A stretch of DNA of 64,000 nucleotides. Source: Chitinophaga rhizophila. GTDB taxonomy: Bacteria; Bacteroidota; Bacteroidia; Chitinophagales; Chitinophagaceae. This document shows, piece by piece, positions 56,238 to 64,000 of the stretch. Both the position numbers and the translations under genes were made by a program. The stretch spans positions 62,001 through 126,000 of the forward strand of contig NZ_JAICCF010000005.1 in the NCBI RefSeq assembly GCF_019492185.1, in the 5' to 3' direction. Every line of letters starts with the position of its first letter. The first letter of the stretch is position 1. The notes below the pieces were generated by a model. The model saw only the letters and a program-made list of their open reading frames with translations. It ran no database searches and was not told where the DNA came from.

Positions 56238-56439
56238 GTGCTAAAATTCCACGTTATGGTACTCAGGTCCATAAAAAGTTTAGCTATCTATGCTTAATAT
56301 TATTTTAACAGAATATGATGAAATTATGTTGATGTTCTTCTTTGATTCTTTGGCTGATCAGCTATCGGTCCGGGTTTCGTCCATTTGCTCACTTCTTTGG
56401 GTCAACATCACCTGATCCCGGCAATATATGATTACGGAG

Positions 56440-56471
56440 CAAATGTAATGCCCCGTTAAGTGATTACCAAG
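56440..56471 (-). promoter_or_regulatory. Predicted HTCS promoter
   Basis: On the minus strand: CTTG at 56468-56471, 20 bp, then TACATTTG at 56440-56447, close to the Bacteroidota TTTG / TAnnTTTG arrangement. Transcription would start near 56433, giving a leader of about 300 nt before the ATG. Confidence 0.4.
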
Positions 56472-56498
56472 GTTTTGTTCTCTTTTTTTGCGCAATCG

Positions 56499-56530
56499 TT
56501 TGCATTCCCCCCTTAAAAGGGCTAAACTTG
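56499..56530 (+). promoter_or_regulatory. Predicted GH95 promoter
   Basis: TTTG at 56499-56502, a 20-bp spacer, then TAAACTTG at 56523-56530 (one mismatch to TAnnTTTG). Start of transcription near 56537 would leave a leader of about 27 nt before the ATG at 56564. Confidence 0.45.
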
Positions 56531-56563
56531 CCTATTATTGTATTTGCTTATTTTGTCACGGAT

Positions 56564-59053
56564 ATGAAAAGAACAGGTCTCTCTTTATCACTGATATTAG
56601 CCTTAGGGGCGGGTCAGTTACATGCACAACAGACAGATAAAAGATTAACGCTCTGGTATAATGAACCGGCAGTTGAATGGTCGCAGGCGCTTCCACTAGG
56701 CAACGGAAGAGTAGGTGCTATGGTATTTGGCGGTACCAGGGAAGAGCTGATCCAGCTGAATGAAGCCACGTTGTGGTCAGGCGGTCCGGTCAGTAAAAGT
56801 ATTAATCCGGATGCCGCTACGCATCTTCCTGCGGTGAGAGAAGCACTATTCAAAGAAAACTACCATGCTGCCGATAGCATTCTGCGTAAAATGCAGGGCG
56901 CATACTCACAATCATTCCTGCCTTTAGGAGATGTACGCATCCGCCAGCAGCTACCAGATACGCTCGTATCTCAATACTATCGTGATCTCAACATTGCTGA
57001 TGCAACTGCTACTACGCGTTTCATAAGCGGTGGCGTCACTTACACACGTGAAATGTTTATCTCTGCTCCAGACCAGGTCATTGTGATCAGACTGAAAGCC
57101 AGCAAGAAGGGTGCATTGCAATTTACCGCAGATCCTTCCAGTCAGCTGCACTATAAACTGACTGTTGCCGGGAAGAAGGAAATTGCCATGAGCGGTAAAG
57201 CGCCTTCACATGCTGACCCCAACTACGTAAACTATAACAAGGAACCAATTAAATATGAAGCGCCTGGAAGTTGCAATGGTATGCGGTACCAATTGCGTAT
57301 GCGGGTAATCAGTGCAGATGGCCAGGTTACTACAGATACTACAGGTATTGCTGTAAAAGGCGCAACAGAAGCGATTTTGTTGCTCACTGCTGCTACTAGC
57401 TTCAATGGTTACGATAAATGTCCGGATAGTGAAGGACTGGATGAAAAAGCGATTGCCGGTACGCAACTGAACAAAGCCAGCTCAGTACCTTACGCTACCT
57501 TGCTGAAACGTCACAAGCAAGACTACCAGCAGTACTTCAATCGCGTAGCTTTCAGCCTCTCTGGCGAGGAGCATGCTGCACTGCCTACCGACGAGCGGTT
57601 GCGCCGTTATACTGCGGGAGGAAAAGACCTTTCTCTGGAAAGTATGTACTTCCAGTATGGCCGTTATCTGCTAATCTCCTGTTCCCGCACACTGGCAGCG
57701 CCGGCTAACCTGCAGGGTATCTGGAATAAGGAGTTACGTGCGCCGTGGAGTTCCAACTATACTATCAACATTAATACGCAGATGAACTACTGGCCGGCGG
57801 AGGTTGCAAATCTGAGTGAAATGCAGCAGCCCCTCTATCACTTGCTGAAAGCACTTGCTAAAACGGGCGCTAATACAGCCAAAGAGTTCTACAACACAAG
57901 GGGATGGGTAGCGCACCATAACACAGATATCTGGGCTATTGCTAATCCCGTAGGCGACAAAGGCAAGGGAGATCCTCAGTGGGCTAACTGGATGATGGGT
58001 GGCAACTGGTTATGCCAATACCTGTGGCAGCATTATAATTATACCGGTGATACAAAGTTCCTCCGTGATACTGCCTATCCGATTATGAAGTCGGCAGCTC
58101 TTTTCAGCCTGGACTGGCTGGTGAAAGACCCTGCTTCCGGTTACCTGGTGACTGCCCCTTCTACATCTCCTGAGACTAAATTCTTACTACCGAACGGTAC
58201 CCAGGAATCTGTATCCGCAGGTGCTACTATGGATATGACCATTATTCGTGAACTGTTCAACAATGTTATTAAAGCCGGTGAAGTATTACAGATAGACAAT
58301 GCACTGCGGGACTCCTTACAGGTAGCCGCTGATCGTCTGTATCCGTTTAAAGTTGGTAAAGACGGCAGTCTGCAGGAATGGTCAAATGACTGGCCGGCTG
58401 CTGAAACTGAACACCGCCATATTTCCCATTTATATGCCTTATTCCCCGGTGATCAGATCTCTCCGTCAGCCACACCTGAACTGGCTAATGCAGCAAAACG
58501 TACGCTTGAAATTAGAGGTGATGGCGGTACCGGCTGGAGTAAGGCCTGGAAGATCAACACCTGGGCAAGACTGGAGGATGGCAACCATGCTTATAAGCTG
58601 TTGCGTGAACTACTCACATTAACCGGTAAAGGATCGGTTGATATGCACAATGCCGGTGGTACTTATGCTAACCTGTTCTGTGCGCACCCGCCTTTTCAGA
58701 TAGATGGTAACTTTGGTGGCACATCCGGTATTTCCCAGATGCTGCTAAATGGCCAGTCGGGTATGATTCGCCTGCTGCCTGCCTTACCTGACGCATGGGC
58801 AACCGGTGAGGTAAAGGGACTTCGCGCCTTTGGTGCACACACAGTTGATATGAGCTGGAAAGGGGGTAAACTCACCCGTGTTACGATTCACGCGGATAAA
58901 ACCGGTACCTGTTACCTACTGAGTAAGAACAGGCTGAAAGCGGGTGCTAATGCGCAATTATCCCCTATGAAACCGAAAGATGCGTCAGCAGGATTTCCTT
59001 ATGCGCTGAAAACTACCGCTGGTAATGTATATACCTTACTGGCAGCTGAATAG
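56564..59053 (+). CDS. GH95 glycosidase, alpha-L-fucosidase or alpha-L-galactosidase
   Basis: An 829-residue periplasmic enzyme; the ATG at 56564 begins a signal peptide (MKRTGLSLSLILALGAGQLHAQ). GH95 marks: ALPLGNGRVGAMVFGG near the N-terminus, LQGIWNKELRAPWSSNY, the catalytic asparagines N402 and N404 in NINTQMNYWPAE, general acid E605 in LQEW, and D714 in FQIDGNFGG. The residue before the first asparagine pair is T400, where I recall fucosidase AfcA having a histidine and an alpha-L-galactosidase of B. ovatus a threonine; galactosidase activity is therefore possible. It is divergent from the HTCS, which probably activates it. The family is certain and the specificity open. Confidence 0.93.
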   Translation: MKRTGLSLSLILALGAGQLHAQQTDKRLTLWYNEPAVEWSQALPLGNGRVGAMVFGGTREELIQLNEATLWSGGPVSKSINPDAATHLPAVREALFKENYHAADSILRKMQGAYSQSFLPLGDVRIRQQLPDTLVSQYYRDLNIADATATTRFISGGVTYTREMFISAPDQVIVIRLKASKKGALQFTADPSSQLHYKLTVAGKKEIAMSGKAPSHADPNYVNYNKEPIKYEAPGSCNGMRYQLRMRVISADGQVTTDTTGIAVKGATEAILLLTAATSFNGYDKCPDSEGLDEKAIAGTQLNKASSVPYATLLKRHKQDYQQYFNRVAFSLSGEEHAALPTDERLRRYTAGGKDLSLESMYFQYGRYLLISCSRTLAAPANLQGIWNKELRAPWSSNYTININTQMNYWPAEVANLSEMQQPLYHLLKALAKTGANTAKEFYNTRGWVAHHNTDIWAIANPVGDKGKGDPQWANWMMGGNWLCQYLWQHYNYTGDTKFLRDTAYPIMKSAALFSLDWLVKDPASGYLVTAPSTSPETKFLLPNGTQESVSAGATMDMTIIRELFNNVIKAGEVLQIDNALRDSLQVAADRLYPFKVGKDGSLQEWSNDWPAAETEHRHISHLYALFPGDQISPSATPELANAAKRTLEIRGDGGTGWSKAWKINTWARLEDGNHAYKLLRELLTLTGKGSVDMHNAGGTYANLFCAHPPFQIDGNFGGTSGISQMLLNGQSGMIRLLPALPDAWATGEVKGLRAFGAHTVDMSWKGGKLTRVTIHADKTGTCYLLSKNRLKAGANAQLSPMKPKDASAGFPYALKTTAGNVYTLLAAE

Positions 59054-59077
59054 ATTAAGTGAGATAATTAATATAGT

Positions 59078-59956
59078 ATGTCCGACAAGAAGCGATTAGC
59101 TTTAATATGTGAAGATCCCGCCAATCTGTTTGATATGGCGAGAAATGAAGACAGCAACCTGCTGCAGGCTCTTAACAATACAGGCTGGGAAGCAATTGCC
59201 AAAGACTGGAAAGACAGTTCAACAGACTGGCGCTCATTCGATCTGGTAATCCTGAAGTCGCCTTTTGATTACCATAACCGGCTGCCAGACTTCACTCACT
59301 GGCTGCAGGAGTTATCTGCTGCCAATGTTCGACTACTGAACCCGGTGTCCACCGTATTATGGAACGCTGACAAGCATTACCTGCAAGAGATAGCTGATGC
59401 AGGCTTTGATATTATTCCTTCCACTTTCCTGGAAAAGGACACGGCAGCAGATCTGCCTGGCCTCTTTGATAGATTAGGTACAGACAAGATTATTGTAAAA
59501 CCGTGTGTAAGCGGTGGGTCAAAAAATACATTCACGCTCATAAAAGGAGAGACAGATCTCCATACCCATGTCTTGAATGAACTGCTACCACAAGCAGCTT
59601 TTATTGCGCAGCCGTTTATGAAAGAGATTCATGACGGTGAGTGGTCAATGCTTTTCTTCGGAGGCGAGTACAGTCATACGATTGTGAAAAAGCCTAAACA
59701 AGGCGATTTCCGTGTACAGCCGCAATACGGCGCTACCATACACGCAGTCACTCCTGCACCGGGAGTTGTTGAGAAAGCAACAGCGCTGGTGCGCCGCTTT
59801 GCCGAGGGCGCACTGTATACCAGGGTAGATGGTGTATTGACAGGCGGCAAACTGGCGTTGATGGAGCTGGAGCTGATAGAGCCACTGTTGTACACCGTGT
59901 TCGAGGAAAACAGTATCCCCCGATACATTGCTGCTTTGGATAGGCTTTGTAAATAG
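59078..59956 (+). CDS. ATP-grasp domain protein
   Basis: A 292-residue cytoplasmic enzyme of the ATP-grasp superfamily, RimK/glutathione-synthetase-like. Visible elements are DKHYLQEIADAGFDIIPSTF (start of the ATP-grasp fold), KIIVKPCVSGGSKNTF (nucleotide-binding lysine and glycine-rich loop), FMKEIHDGEWSMLFFGG and the metal-binding end LALMELELIEPLLY. Such enzymes ligate a carboxylate to an amine or thiol; relatives include DcsG of cycloserine synthesis. No pathway gene is adjacent. It begins 24 bp after the GH95 gene but is separated from the next gene by a terminator. Confidence 0.85.
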   Translation: MSDKKRLALICEDPANLFDMARNEDSNLLQALNNTGWEAIAKDWKDSSTDWRSFDLVILKSPFDYHNRLPDFTHWLQELSAANVRLLNPVSTVLWNADKHYLQEIADAGFDIIPSTFLEKDTAADLPGLFDRLGTDKIIVKPCVSGGSKNTFTLIKGETDLHTHVLNELLPQAAFIAQPFMKEIHDGEWSMLFFGGEYSHTIVKKPKQGDFRVQPQYGATIHAVTPAPGVVEKATALVRRFAEGALYTRVDGVLTGGKLALMELELIEPLLYTVFEENSIPRYIAALDRLCK

Positions 59957-59979
59957 ACAGGAAAAATGCTGATATTTGA

Positions 59980-60008
59980 GGCAGGCCACACCGCGTGGCC
60001 TGCCTTTT
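59980..60008 (+). terminator. Rho-independent terminator
   Basis: GGCAGGCCAC pairs perfectly with GTGGCCTGCC around a 5-nt loop, followed by TTTT. It lies 24 bp after the ATP-grasp stop. It also shows that an in-frame start at 59966 for the next gene is not used. Confidence 0.85.
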
Positions 60009-60019
60009 ACTTTGCACAA

Positions 60020-60577
60020 ATGGGTAATTTCAATAGCCACACAGACTTTTTCGATATCAGCTATCTGCAATACGGCTCTGCTGTACAACAGGAGGTCTTC
60101 TCATTGCTGAAAGCATCCGGCATTCTCGGCATGCTGTCTACCTGGCAACCGGTGCTTGCCGGCACTATCCCTATCGGGGTCAATATACCTGGTAGTGATC
60201 TGGACATCCTGTGTTCTTTTACAGATAAGGAACTGTTCATGCAGGATATCACCAATCTGTTTGGTGAAGAAGCTGCATTTACCATCACAGAAATGGTCCT
60301 CTATGGCCACGACTGCGTGGTCGCTAACTTTGACAAAGAAGGTTATCCGATTGAGATATTTGCACAAGCCTTGCCAGTACAGGAACAAATGGGTTACAGA
60401 CATATGCTGATTGAACACCGCTTATTGTTACAATATGGCGAAAGTTTACGACAGCAGGTCATCCGGTTGAAACTAGCAGGCTATAAAACTGAACCTGCTT
60501 TTTGCGAAGCTTTGGGTATTCGCGGTAACGCCTACCTCGAGTTATTGAAACTGGAAGATTCTACCTCCTCGTTGTAA
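60020..60577 (+). CDS. DUF4269 family protein (nucleotidyltransferase-like)
   Basis: A 185-residue cytoplasmic protein. The ATG at 60020 is chosen because the upstream in-frame ATG lies before a terminator hairpin. The pattern LAGTIPIGVNIPGSDLDILC at residues 47-65 includes the GSDLD acidic pair (D60, D62) of a minimal nucleotidyltransferase fold, followed by YPIEIFAQALPVQEQMGYRHM, typical of DUF4269. Substrate and function are unknown. It is closed by a strong terminator. Confidence 0.85.
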   Translation: MGNFNSHTDFFDISYLQYGSAVQQEVFSLLKASGILGMLSTWQPVLAGTIPIGVNIPGSDLDILCSFTDKELFMQDITNLFGEEAAFTITEMVLYGHDCVVANFDKEGYPIEIFAQALPVQEQMGYRHMLIEHRLLLQYGESLRQQVIRLKLAGYKTEPAFCEALGIRGNAYLELLKLEDSTSSL

Positions 60578-60586
60578 CTGCATAAA

Positions 60587-60630
60587 AAACAAAGAGAGCT
60601 GCTCCTGGTAGAAAGCCGCTCTCTTTGTTT
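60587..60630. terminator. Rho-independent terminator
   Basis: AAACAAAGAGAGC (60587-60599) pairs perfectly over 13 bp with GCTCTCTTTGTTT (60618-60630). It is preceded by an A-run and ends in T, and lies 9 bp after the DUF4269 stop. Confidence 0.85.
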
Positions 60631-60828
60631 ATAAGGGACTAGTATAAAGTGACAAGTGTCGCGTTTTCAGATGAGCTGTCATTTTCTGCATCGTAGGGAA
60701 GACGATTTTGCAAAATCTTACTGCTGTTGCTATAGTTGCTTCAGATAGTATCTTTCACGTGGAAACGTCATCAATTACGCTGCTCCTGCTATCTGGCTTA
60801 GCGTTGCCTGATGCACAATAACCGGCAT

Positions 60829-61302
60829 CTAACTCTTTACTCTTACATATGTTTCGATAATCTGATGGTCCACGTTCAGACTGTCAATCTTTTCTTCTCC
60901 ACTCTGCACAATTGTATCCTGGCTTACTTTCATCTTAAATGTAAAATCTTTGTCCTCCCAGCCCCTGTAGCTGCAATATATCAGGTGTTCACTATAAGTA
61001 TCGCCGGCCAGGGTATAGGTACCACTGCCAGATCCGAAGACGGCGGTGGCAGAATCAGTACCATGTTGCAGATCATGAGTAAAGAAGGCAAAATGACTGT
61101 TATTGAATATCTTGATTGTTTCCTGCCCGGATACAGGTGCGGTCACCGTAGTATCGCCTTTTTCAATGCTTTTTGCACTGATCAGTTTCCAGGTACCGGT
61201 AATACGGGAACCATCCGTCGCTGCCTCCGCAGGTGCAGCCGGCTTGTTTTCACAGGACATTAATAATGTAACGGCAATTGCTATCAGTGGAATACATTTC
61301 AT
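60829..61302 (-). CDS. Lipocalin-like lipoprotein
   Basis: A 157-residue lipoprotein with lipobox TLLMSC (C17). After a proline/alanine linker, SRITGTWKLISAKSIEKGD is the GxW start of a small lipocalin-like barrel; KIFNNSHFAFFTHD, GSGTYTLAGDTYSEHLIYCSY and DFTFKMKVSQDTIVQSG are further strands. Such proteins are common in Bacteroidota and mostly uncharacterised. It is monocistronic. Confidence 0.78.
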   Translation of the reverse strand: MKCIPLIAIAVTLLMSCENKPAAPAEAATDGSRITGTWKLISAKSIEKGDTTVTAPVSGQETIKIFNNSHFAFFTHDLQHGTDSATAVFGSGSGTYTLAGDTYSEHLIYCSYRGWEDKDFTFKMKVSQDTIVQSGEEKIDSLNVDHQIIETYVRVKS

Positions 61303-61468
61303 ATGGATATATTATGAGTTTACTTCAAATATAGTGAATGGGGCAAAATCTTCACATAACAGGAAAATTATTTGCTGCTCTCCTGTACTTAGTTTTTATA
61401 CATGATAAGTAAATGCCGGTGTTTCGCCTGATAAGGCTGCTGTTATTATGCCACGGCATAGTTTTTAG

Positions 61469-62224
61469 ATGTGTGTTAGTATGATAACGACGGAGGAACA
61501 AAAACAGGTCGCCCAGACGTTTTACCGTGAGGCGCTGGCGTTGCTTGTAGAAAGCAAGCTTGATTTTATGCTGGGTGGCGGATTCGCCCTGTTCAGCTAT
61601 ACAGGACTTTACCGGGATACCAAAGACCTGGATATATTCTGTACACCCACTCAGTACACGGATATACTAAAGCTGTTCTCATCACATGGGTACCAGATAG
61701 AGCTGACGGACGTACGTTGGCTGGCCAAAGTGTACAAAGATGAATACTATATTGATCTTATCTTTAGCAGTACCAACAACATCTGCGTCGTAGATGAAAC
61801 CTGGTACGCTAATTCAACGGAGGCTGTCGTCATGGACCATACCGTTAGACTTATCGGTGCTGAAGAACTGATCTGGAGTAAAGTGTTCATCCAAAACAGG
61901 GAACGTTTTGACGGTGCAGATGTTAACCATGTTCTACTTCGTTATGGTAAACAACTCAACTGGGAAAAGCTATTGCACCGCCTCGACCCGTACTGGCACC
62001 TGCTGCTTTCACAGATCATCAACTTTCAGTTCGTGTATCCATCAGACTATGCCGAAATTGTGCCCCGCTGGCTCTTTGATGAACTGGTAAGACGTGCAGC
62101 AGAACAATACGATATTCCGCCATCACTGGAAAAGGTCTGCAGAGGGCCATTAATAGATCAGACACAGTATGCCATTGATATCACAGACTGGCATTATAAA
62201 GGAATGACTATAAAAACGGTTTAA
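61469..62224 (+). CDS. Nucleotidyltransferase-fold protein
   Basis: A 251-residue cytoplasmic protein; an ATG at 61481 is an equally possible start. GGGFALFSYTGLYRDTKDLDIFC contains the GG motif and the DxD metal site (D53, D55) of minimal nucleotidyltransferases, followed by EYYIDLIFSST with a third acidic residue. The C-terminal half is helical (EELIWSKVFIQNRERFDGADVNHVLL). It is 1 bp from the downstream phosphoesterase gene, so translation of the two is probably coupled and they act together. The substrate (tRNA, antibiotic or protein) is unknown. Confidence 0.82.
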   Translation: MCVSMITTEEQKQVAQTFYREALALLVESKLDFMLGGGFALFSYTGLYRDTKDLDIFCTPTQYTDILKLFSSHGYQIELTDVRWLAKVYKDEYYIDLIFSSTNNICVVDETWYANSTEAVVMDHTVRLIGAEELIWSKVFIQNRERFDGADVNHVLLRYGKQLNWEKLLHRLDPYWHLLLSQIINFQFVYPSDYAEIVPRWLFDELVRRAAEQYDIPPSLEKVCRGPLIDQTQYAIDITDWHYKGMTIKTV

Positions 62225-62225
62225 T

Positions 62226-62966
62226 ATGGACGCTGAAAATAAGAAGGTAAGGATCGCTGCTGTGGCAGACATACATGTAACGGATACAGATAAGAACAAG
62301 TGGGTTGATTATTTTAAAGAGATATCCCGCCAGGCCGATATCCTGGTGATCTGCGGAGACCTCACTAATACCGGTGATGAAAGCGAAGCGCAGATACTCA
62401 GCGATGAGCTGAAAGCCTGCTCTATTCCTGTTGTGGCCGTGCTGGGCAATCATGATTATGAAAAAGGCCGCCAGAAGTTAATCAGACAAACCTTACAGAA
62501 TGAAAACGTACATATCCTCGATGGGGAAGCAGTTGTGATACATGATGTTGGCTTTGCTGGTGTAAAAGGTTTCGGCGGAGGATTTGACAACTATATGCTT
62601 TCTATGTTTGGTGAAAACGCCATGAAAGCCTTCGTACAGGAAGCGGTGGATGAAGCTCTTCATCTGGACAGGGCACTGGCAAGAATAGATCAGCAGCACG
62701 AACATCTCAAGAAAATAGCAGTATTGCATTATGCGCCTATGCAGGAGACTGTTGTCGGTGAACCAGAAGCTATCTTCCCTTTCCTTGGCTCCTCCCGTTT
62801 GGCAGAACCGCTGATACGCCGTCAGGTGACTGCCGTATTTCATGGCCACGCGCATATGGGTACGCTTGAAGGTACACTGACAGGTGGTGTGAAAGTGTAT
62901 AATGTGGCTAAACCGGTATTAGTGAAGGCTGGCTATGAACTGCCGGTCTATATGCTGGAAGTCTAA
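62226..62966 (+). CDS. Calcineurin-like metallophosphoesterase
   Basis: A 246-residue cytoplasmic phosphoesterase with all five family motifs: D15-I-H17 (VADIHVTD), GD at 44-45 (VICGDLTNTG), GNHD at 74-77, a histidine in VLHYAP and the terminal GHAH (FHGHAHMG). It would hydrolyse phosphomono- or diesters with two metal ions. It follows a nucleotidyltransferase-fold gene by 1 bp, which suggests that one adds and the other removes a phosphate or nucleotide group. It is closed by a terminator at 63004. Confidence 0.9.
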   Translation: MDAENKKVRIAAVADIHVTDTDKNKWVDYFKEISRQADILVICGDLTNTGDESEAQILSDELKACSIPVVAVLGNHDYEKGRQKLIRQTLQNENVHILDGEAVVIHDVGFAGVKGFGGGFDNYMLSMFGENAMKAFVQEAVDEALHLDRALARIDQQHEHLKKIAVLHYAPMQETVVGEPEAIFPFLGSSRLAEPLIRRQVTAVFHGHAHMGTLEGTLTGGVKVYNVAKPVLVKAGYELPVYMLEV

Positions 62967-63003
62967 TGCCTTGTGTCTATTCCAGGAAATATTTTCTACC
63001 TGC

Positions 63004-63030
63004 GCCGGTGTATATCATCGGCCTTTTTTT
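63004..63030 (+). terminator. Rho-independent terminator
   Basis: GCCGGTG (63004-63010) pairs with CATCGGC (63016-63022) with one G-T pair, followed by CTTTTTTT. It lies 37 bp after the metallophosphoesterase stop and just beyond the end of the convergent sensor gene. Confidence 0.75.
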
Positions 63031-63031
63031 A

Positions 63032-64000
63032 TTATATATCGCGTTTGTGCTCTGATGACAAAGCCACGATCTCTTTAATCTTGTCATCAAGCCTGTTCAG
63101 GCCTTCTTCCAGCTTTCGGGTATATACCAGGTCCATGTCGCAGTATTCGTCTTTAATGAGGCCGATAAGGCTTTGCACGGAGGTAAGCGGTCCCCTTAAC
63201 TCATGCGCCTGTATGAACGCAATCTTCTCCAGCAACTCATTTTTACGTTCAATACGCAGTCTGTACAGATAGGCTTCGGTAATATCCTTCATCACAGTTG
63301 TAACACCGATAATGTCTCCCTTGTCATTGCGGGCAGGATTAAAAGTAATCTGCCACCAGGTATCCTGGATTGCATATACTCTGCGGAAATCCATCGTGAT
63401 GGCCTGCCCGCTAAGCGCCGTATTGAACCCGTGAAAAAAACCTTTCTTATTCGAGTCATGAATAAACTCATCCACCCGCTGATATAATGTTATCTCTGTA
63501 TCATAATGAGTTATAGACAGGTCATACGCTGCCTTGTTGAAGTAGAGTATCTTCATCTCCTTGTCCAGCAGGATAAAGTTATCGGACAAGCTTTCAAAGA
63601 ACGCCTGCAGCCTTATACCATACTCCATCAGTTCTGCTGCATCCTTCTTCTCCCGTTCGTGTTGTGCTTCCAGTTCCCGCTTAAAGCTATTGCTCGCAAA
63701 CACGATATATACCAGCGCCAGTACATAAGAGCCGAACAGATCTATCATTTTATCTGTCTTGTTGTCGTAAGTGCTGATAATAGACTGTGGATAGTACAGC
63801 TCGGTGAAGATAAGCCCTGCCGGAATCACGATTCCCAATATCATCCACAGTATGTATTTCTTCCTCGCCGATACATTCAGCGCCAGCTGAAACGTGGTGT
63901 AAAACAGCAACAAGCTGGGACCATTAATCCCGGCATTGACGTAATAGTTGAATATCAGGCCACTATATACGGCCACTACATACCAGACTATGATCTTTTT
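63032..64000 (-). CDS. Membrane PAS sensor with histidine-kinase acceptor domain but no ATPase domain (5' end outside window)
   Basis: The frame stays open to the window edge (reading KKIIVWYVV before the first internal GTG at 63976), so the start lies beyond 64000. Visible: several membrane helices (AVYSGLIFNYYV, GPSLLLFYTTFQLAL, ILWMILGIVIPAGLIF, IDLFGSYVLALVYIVFAS), a coiled coil, a PAS domain (about 130 residues, ESLSDNFILLDKEMKILYFNKA and WWQITFNPARNDKGDIIGVTTV), then a dimerisation helix with the acceptor-like histidine in QAHELRGPLTSVQSLIGLI. Only about 60 residues follow it, ending VALSSEHKRDI, so the HATPase domain is absent. It could be a phospho-acceptor or a regulator of another kinase. 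Confidence 0.82.
   Translation of the reverse strand, partial: KKIIVWYVVAVYSGLIFNYYVNAGINGPSLLLFYTTFQLALNVSARKKYILWMILGIVIPAGLIFTELYYPQSIISTYDNKTDKMIDLFGSYVLALVYIVFASNSFKRELEAQHEREKKDAAELMEYGIRLQAFFESLSDNFILLDKEMKILYFNKAAYDLSITHYDTEITLYQRVDEFIHDSNKKGFFHGFNTALSGQAITMDFRRVYAIQDTWWQITFNPARNDKGDIIGVTTVMKDITEAYLYRLRIERKNELLEKIAFIQAHELRGPLTSVQSLIGLIKDEYCDMDLVYTRKLEEGLNRLDDKIKEIVALSSEHKRDI

Larger units (their letters stand above)
56133..56563. other. Divergent promoter region between HTCS and GH95
   Basis: These 431 bp contain oppositely oriented promoter-like elements (56440-56471 for HTCS, 56499-56530 for GH95) and a terminator-like hairpin inside the predicted HTCS leader. No gene is seen. Confidence 0.6.

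Noticed and set aside
59966..60019. Upstream start for the DUF4269 gene
   Set aside because: A strong terminator hairpin lies within this segment, so the ATG at 60020 is the real start.

Overview
The window comes from a Bacteroidota chromosome, most likely Chitinophaga or a close relative (Chitinophagaceae). This rests on gene content: two SusC/SusD pairs, a FecR anti-sigma factor, a one-protein hybrid two-component regulator (HTCS), type IX secretion (T9SS) C-terminal sorting domains, a secreted GH19 chitinase, many PAS-rich hybrid histidine kinases, and TAnnTTTG-like promoter elements. I see no rRNA, tRNA, CRISPR array, prophage, transposase or origin.

0-18 kb: a trans-4-hydroxy-L-proline catabolic pathway lies in two blocks on the + strand. 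Block 1 (1.3-5.2 kb, with a divergent AraC-type regulator at 0.1-1.0 kb) encodes a DapA-family deaminase, an alpha-ketoglutaric semialdehyde dehydrogenase and an amino-acid permease. Block 2 (13.8-17.7 kb) encodes the two-cysteine epimerase, an FAD-dependent D-amino-acid dehydrogenase and an exported DUF885 hydrolase. Together they would convert hydroxyproline to 2-oxoglutarate. Between them sit an orphan OmpR-type regulator, a T9SS-exported DUF6055-like protein, an unknown protein, a 1204-residue GAF/PAS hybrid kinase and a probable relic of a T9SS sorting domain.

17.8-31.5 kb: an outer-membrane beta-barrel protein, RmuC, a CHASE3-HAMP-GAF hybrid kinase with three receiver domains followed by a single-domain response regulator, then a trans-envelope signalling locus: degenerate ECF sigma factor, FecR anti-sigma, SusC-like transporter with an STN domain, and SusD-like lipoprotein.

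31.5-36.2 kb (- strand): a PAS kinase, a receiver-Crp fusion regulator and a coiled-coil protein, followed by a MauE/DoxX-type membrane protein, a 72-residue exported cysteine-containing peptide and a membrane-anchored propeller-like protein. The last three look like an undescribed redox or maturation module. A long 25-bp perfect inverted repeat follows at 36.5 kb.

36.7-59 kb: an exported esterase, a GH19 chitinase with two chitin-binding-like modules, and a polysaccharide utilisation locus: GH31 alpha-xylosidase, SusC, SusD and a SusE-like lipoprotein (- strand), an HTCS regulator (- strand) and a divergent GH95 enzyme whose active-site sequence suggests alpha-L-galactosidase rather than fucosidase. 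VOC, propeller and SMI1/KNR4 (SUKH) genes are interspersed.

59-64 kb: small cytoplasmic genes (ATP-grasp enzyme, DUF4269 protein, lipocalin-like lipoprotein, a nucleotidyltransferase-metallophosphoesterase pair) and, cut by the right edge, a multi-TM PAS sensor that has the phospho-acceptor helix of a histidine kinase but no ATPase domain.
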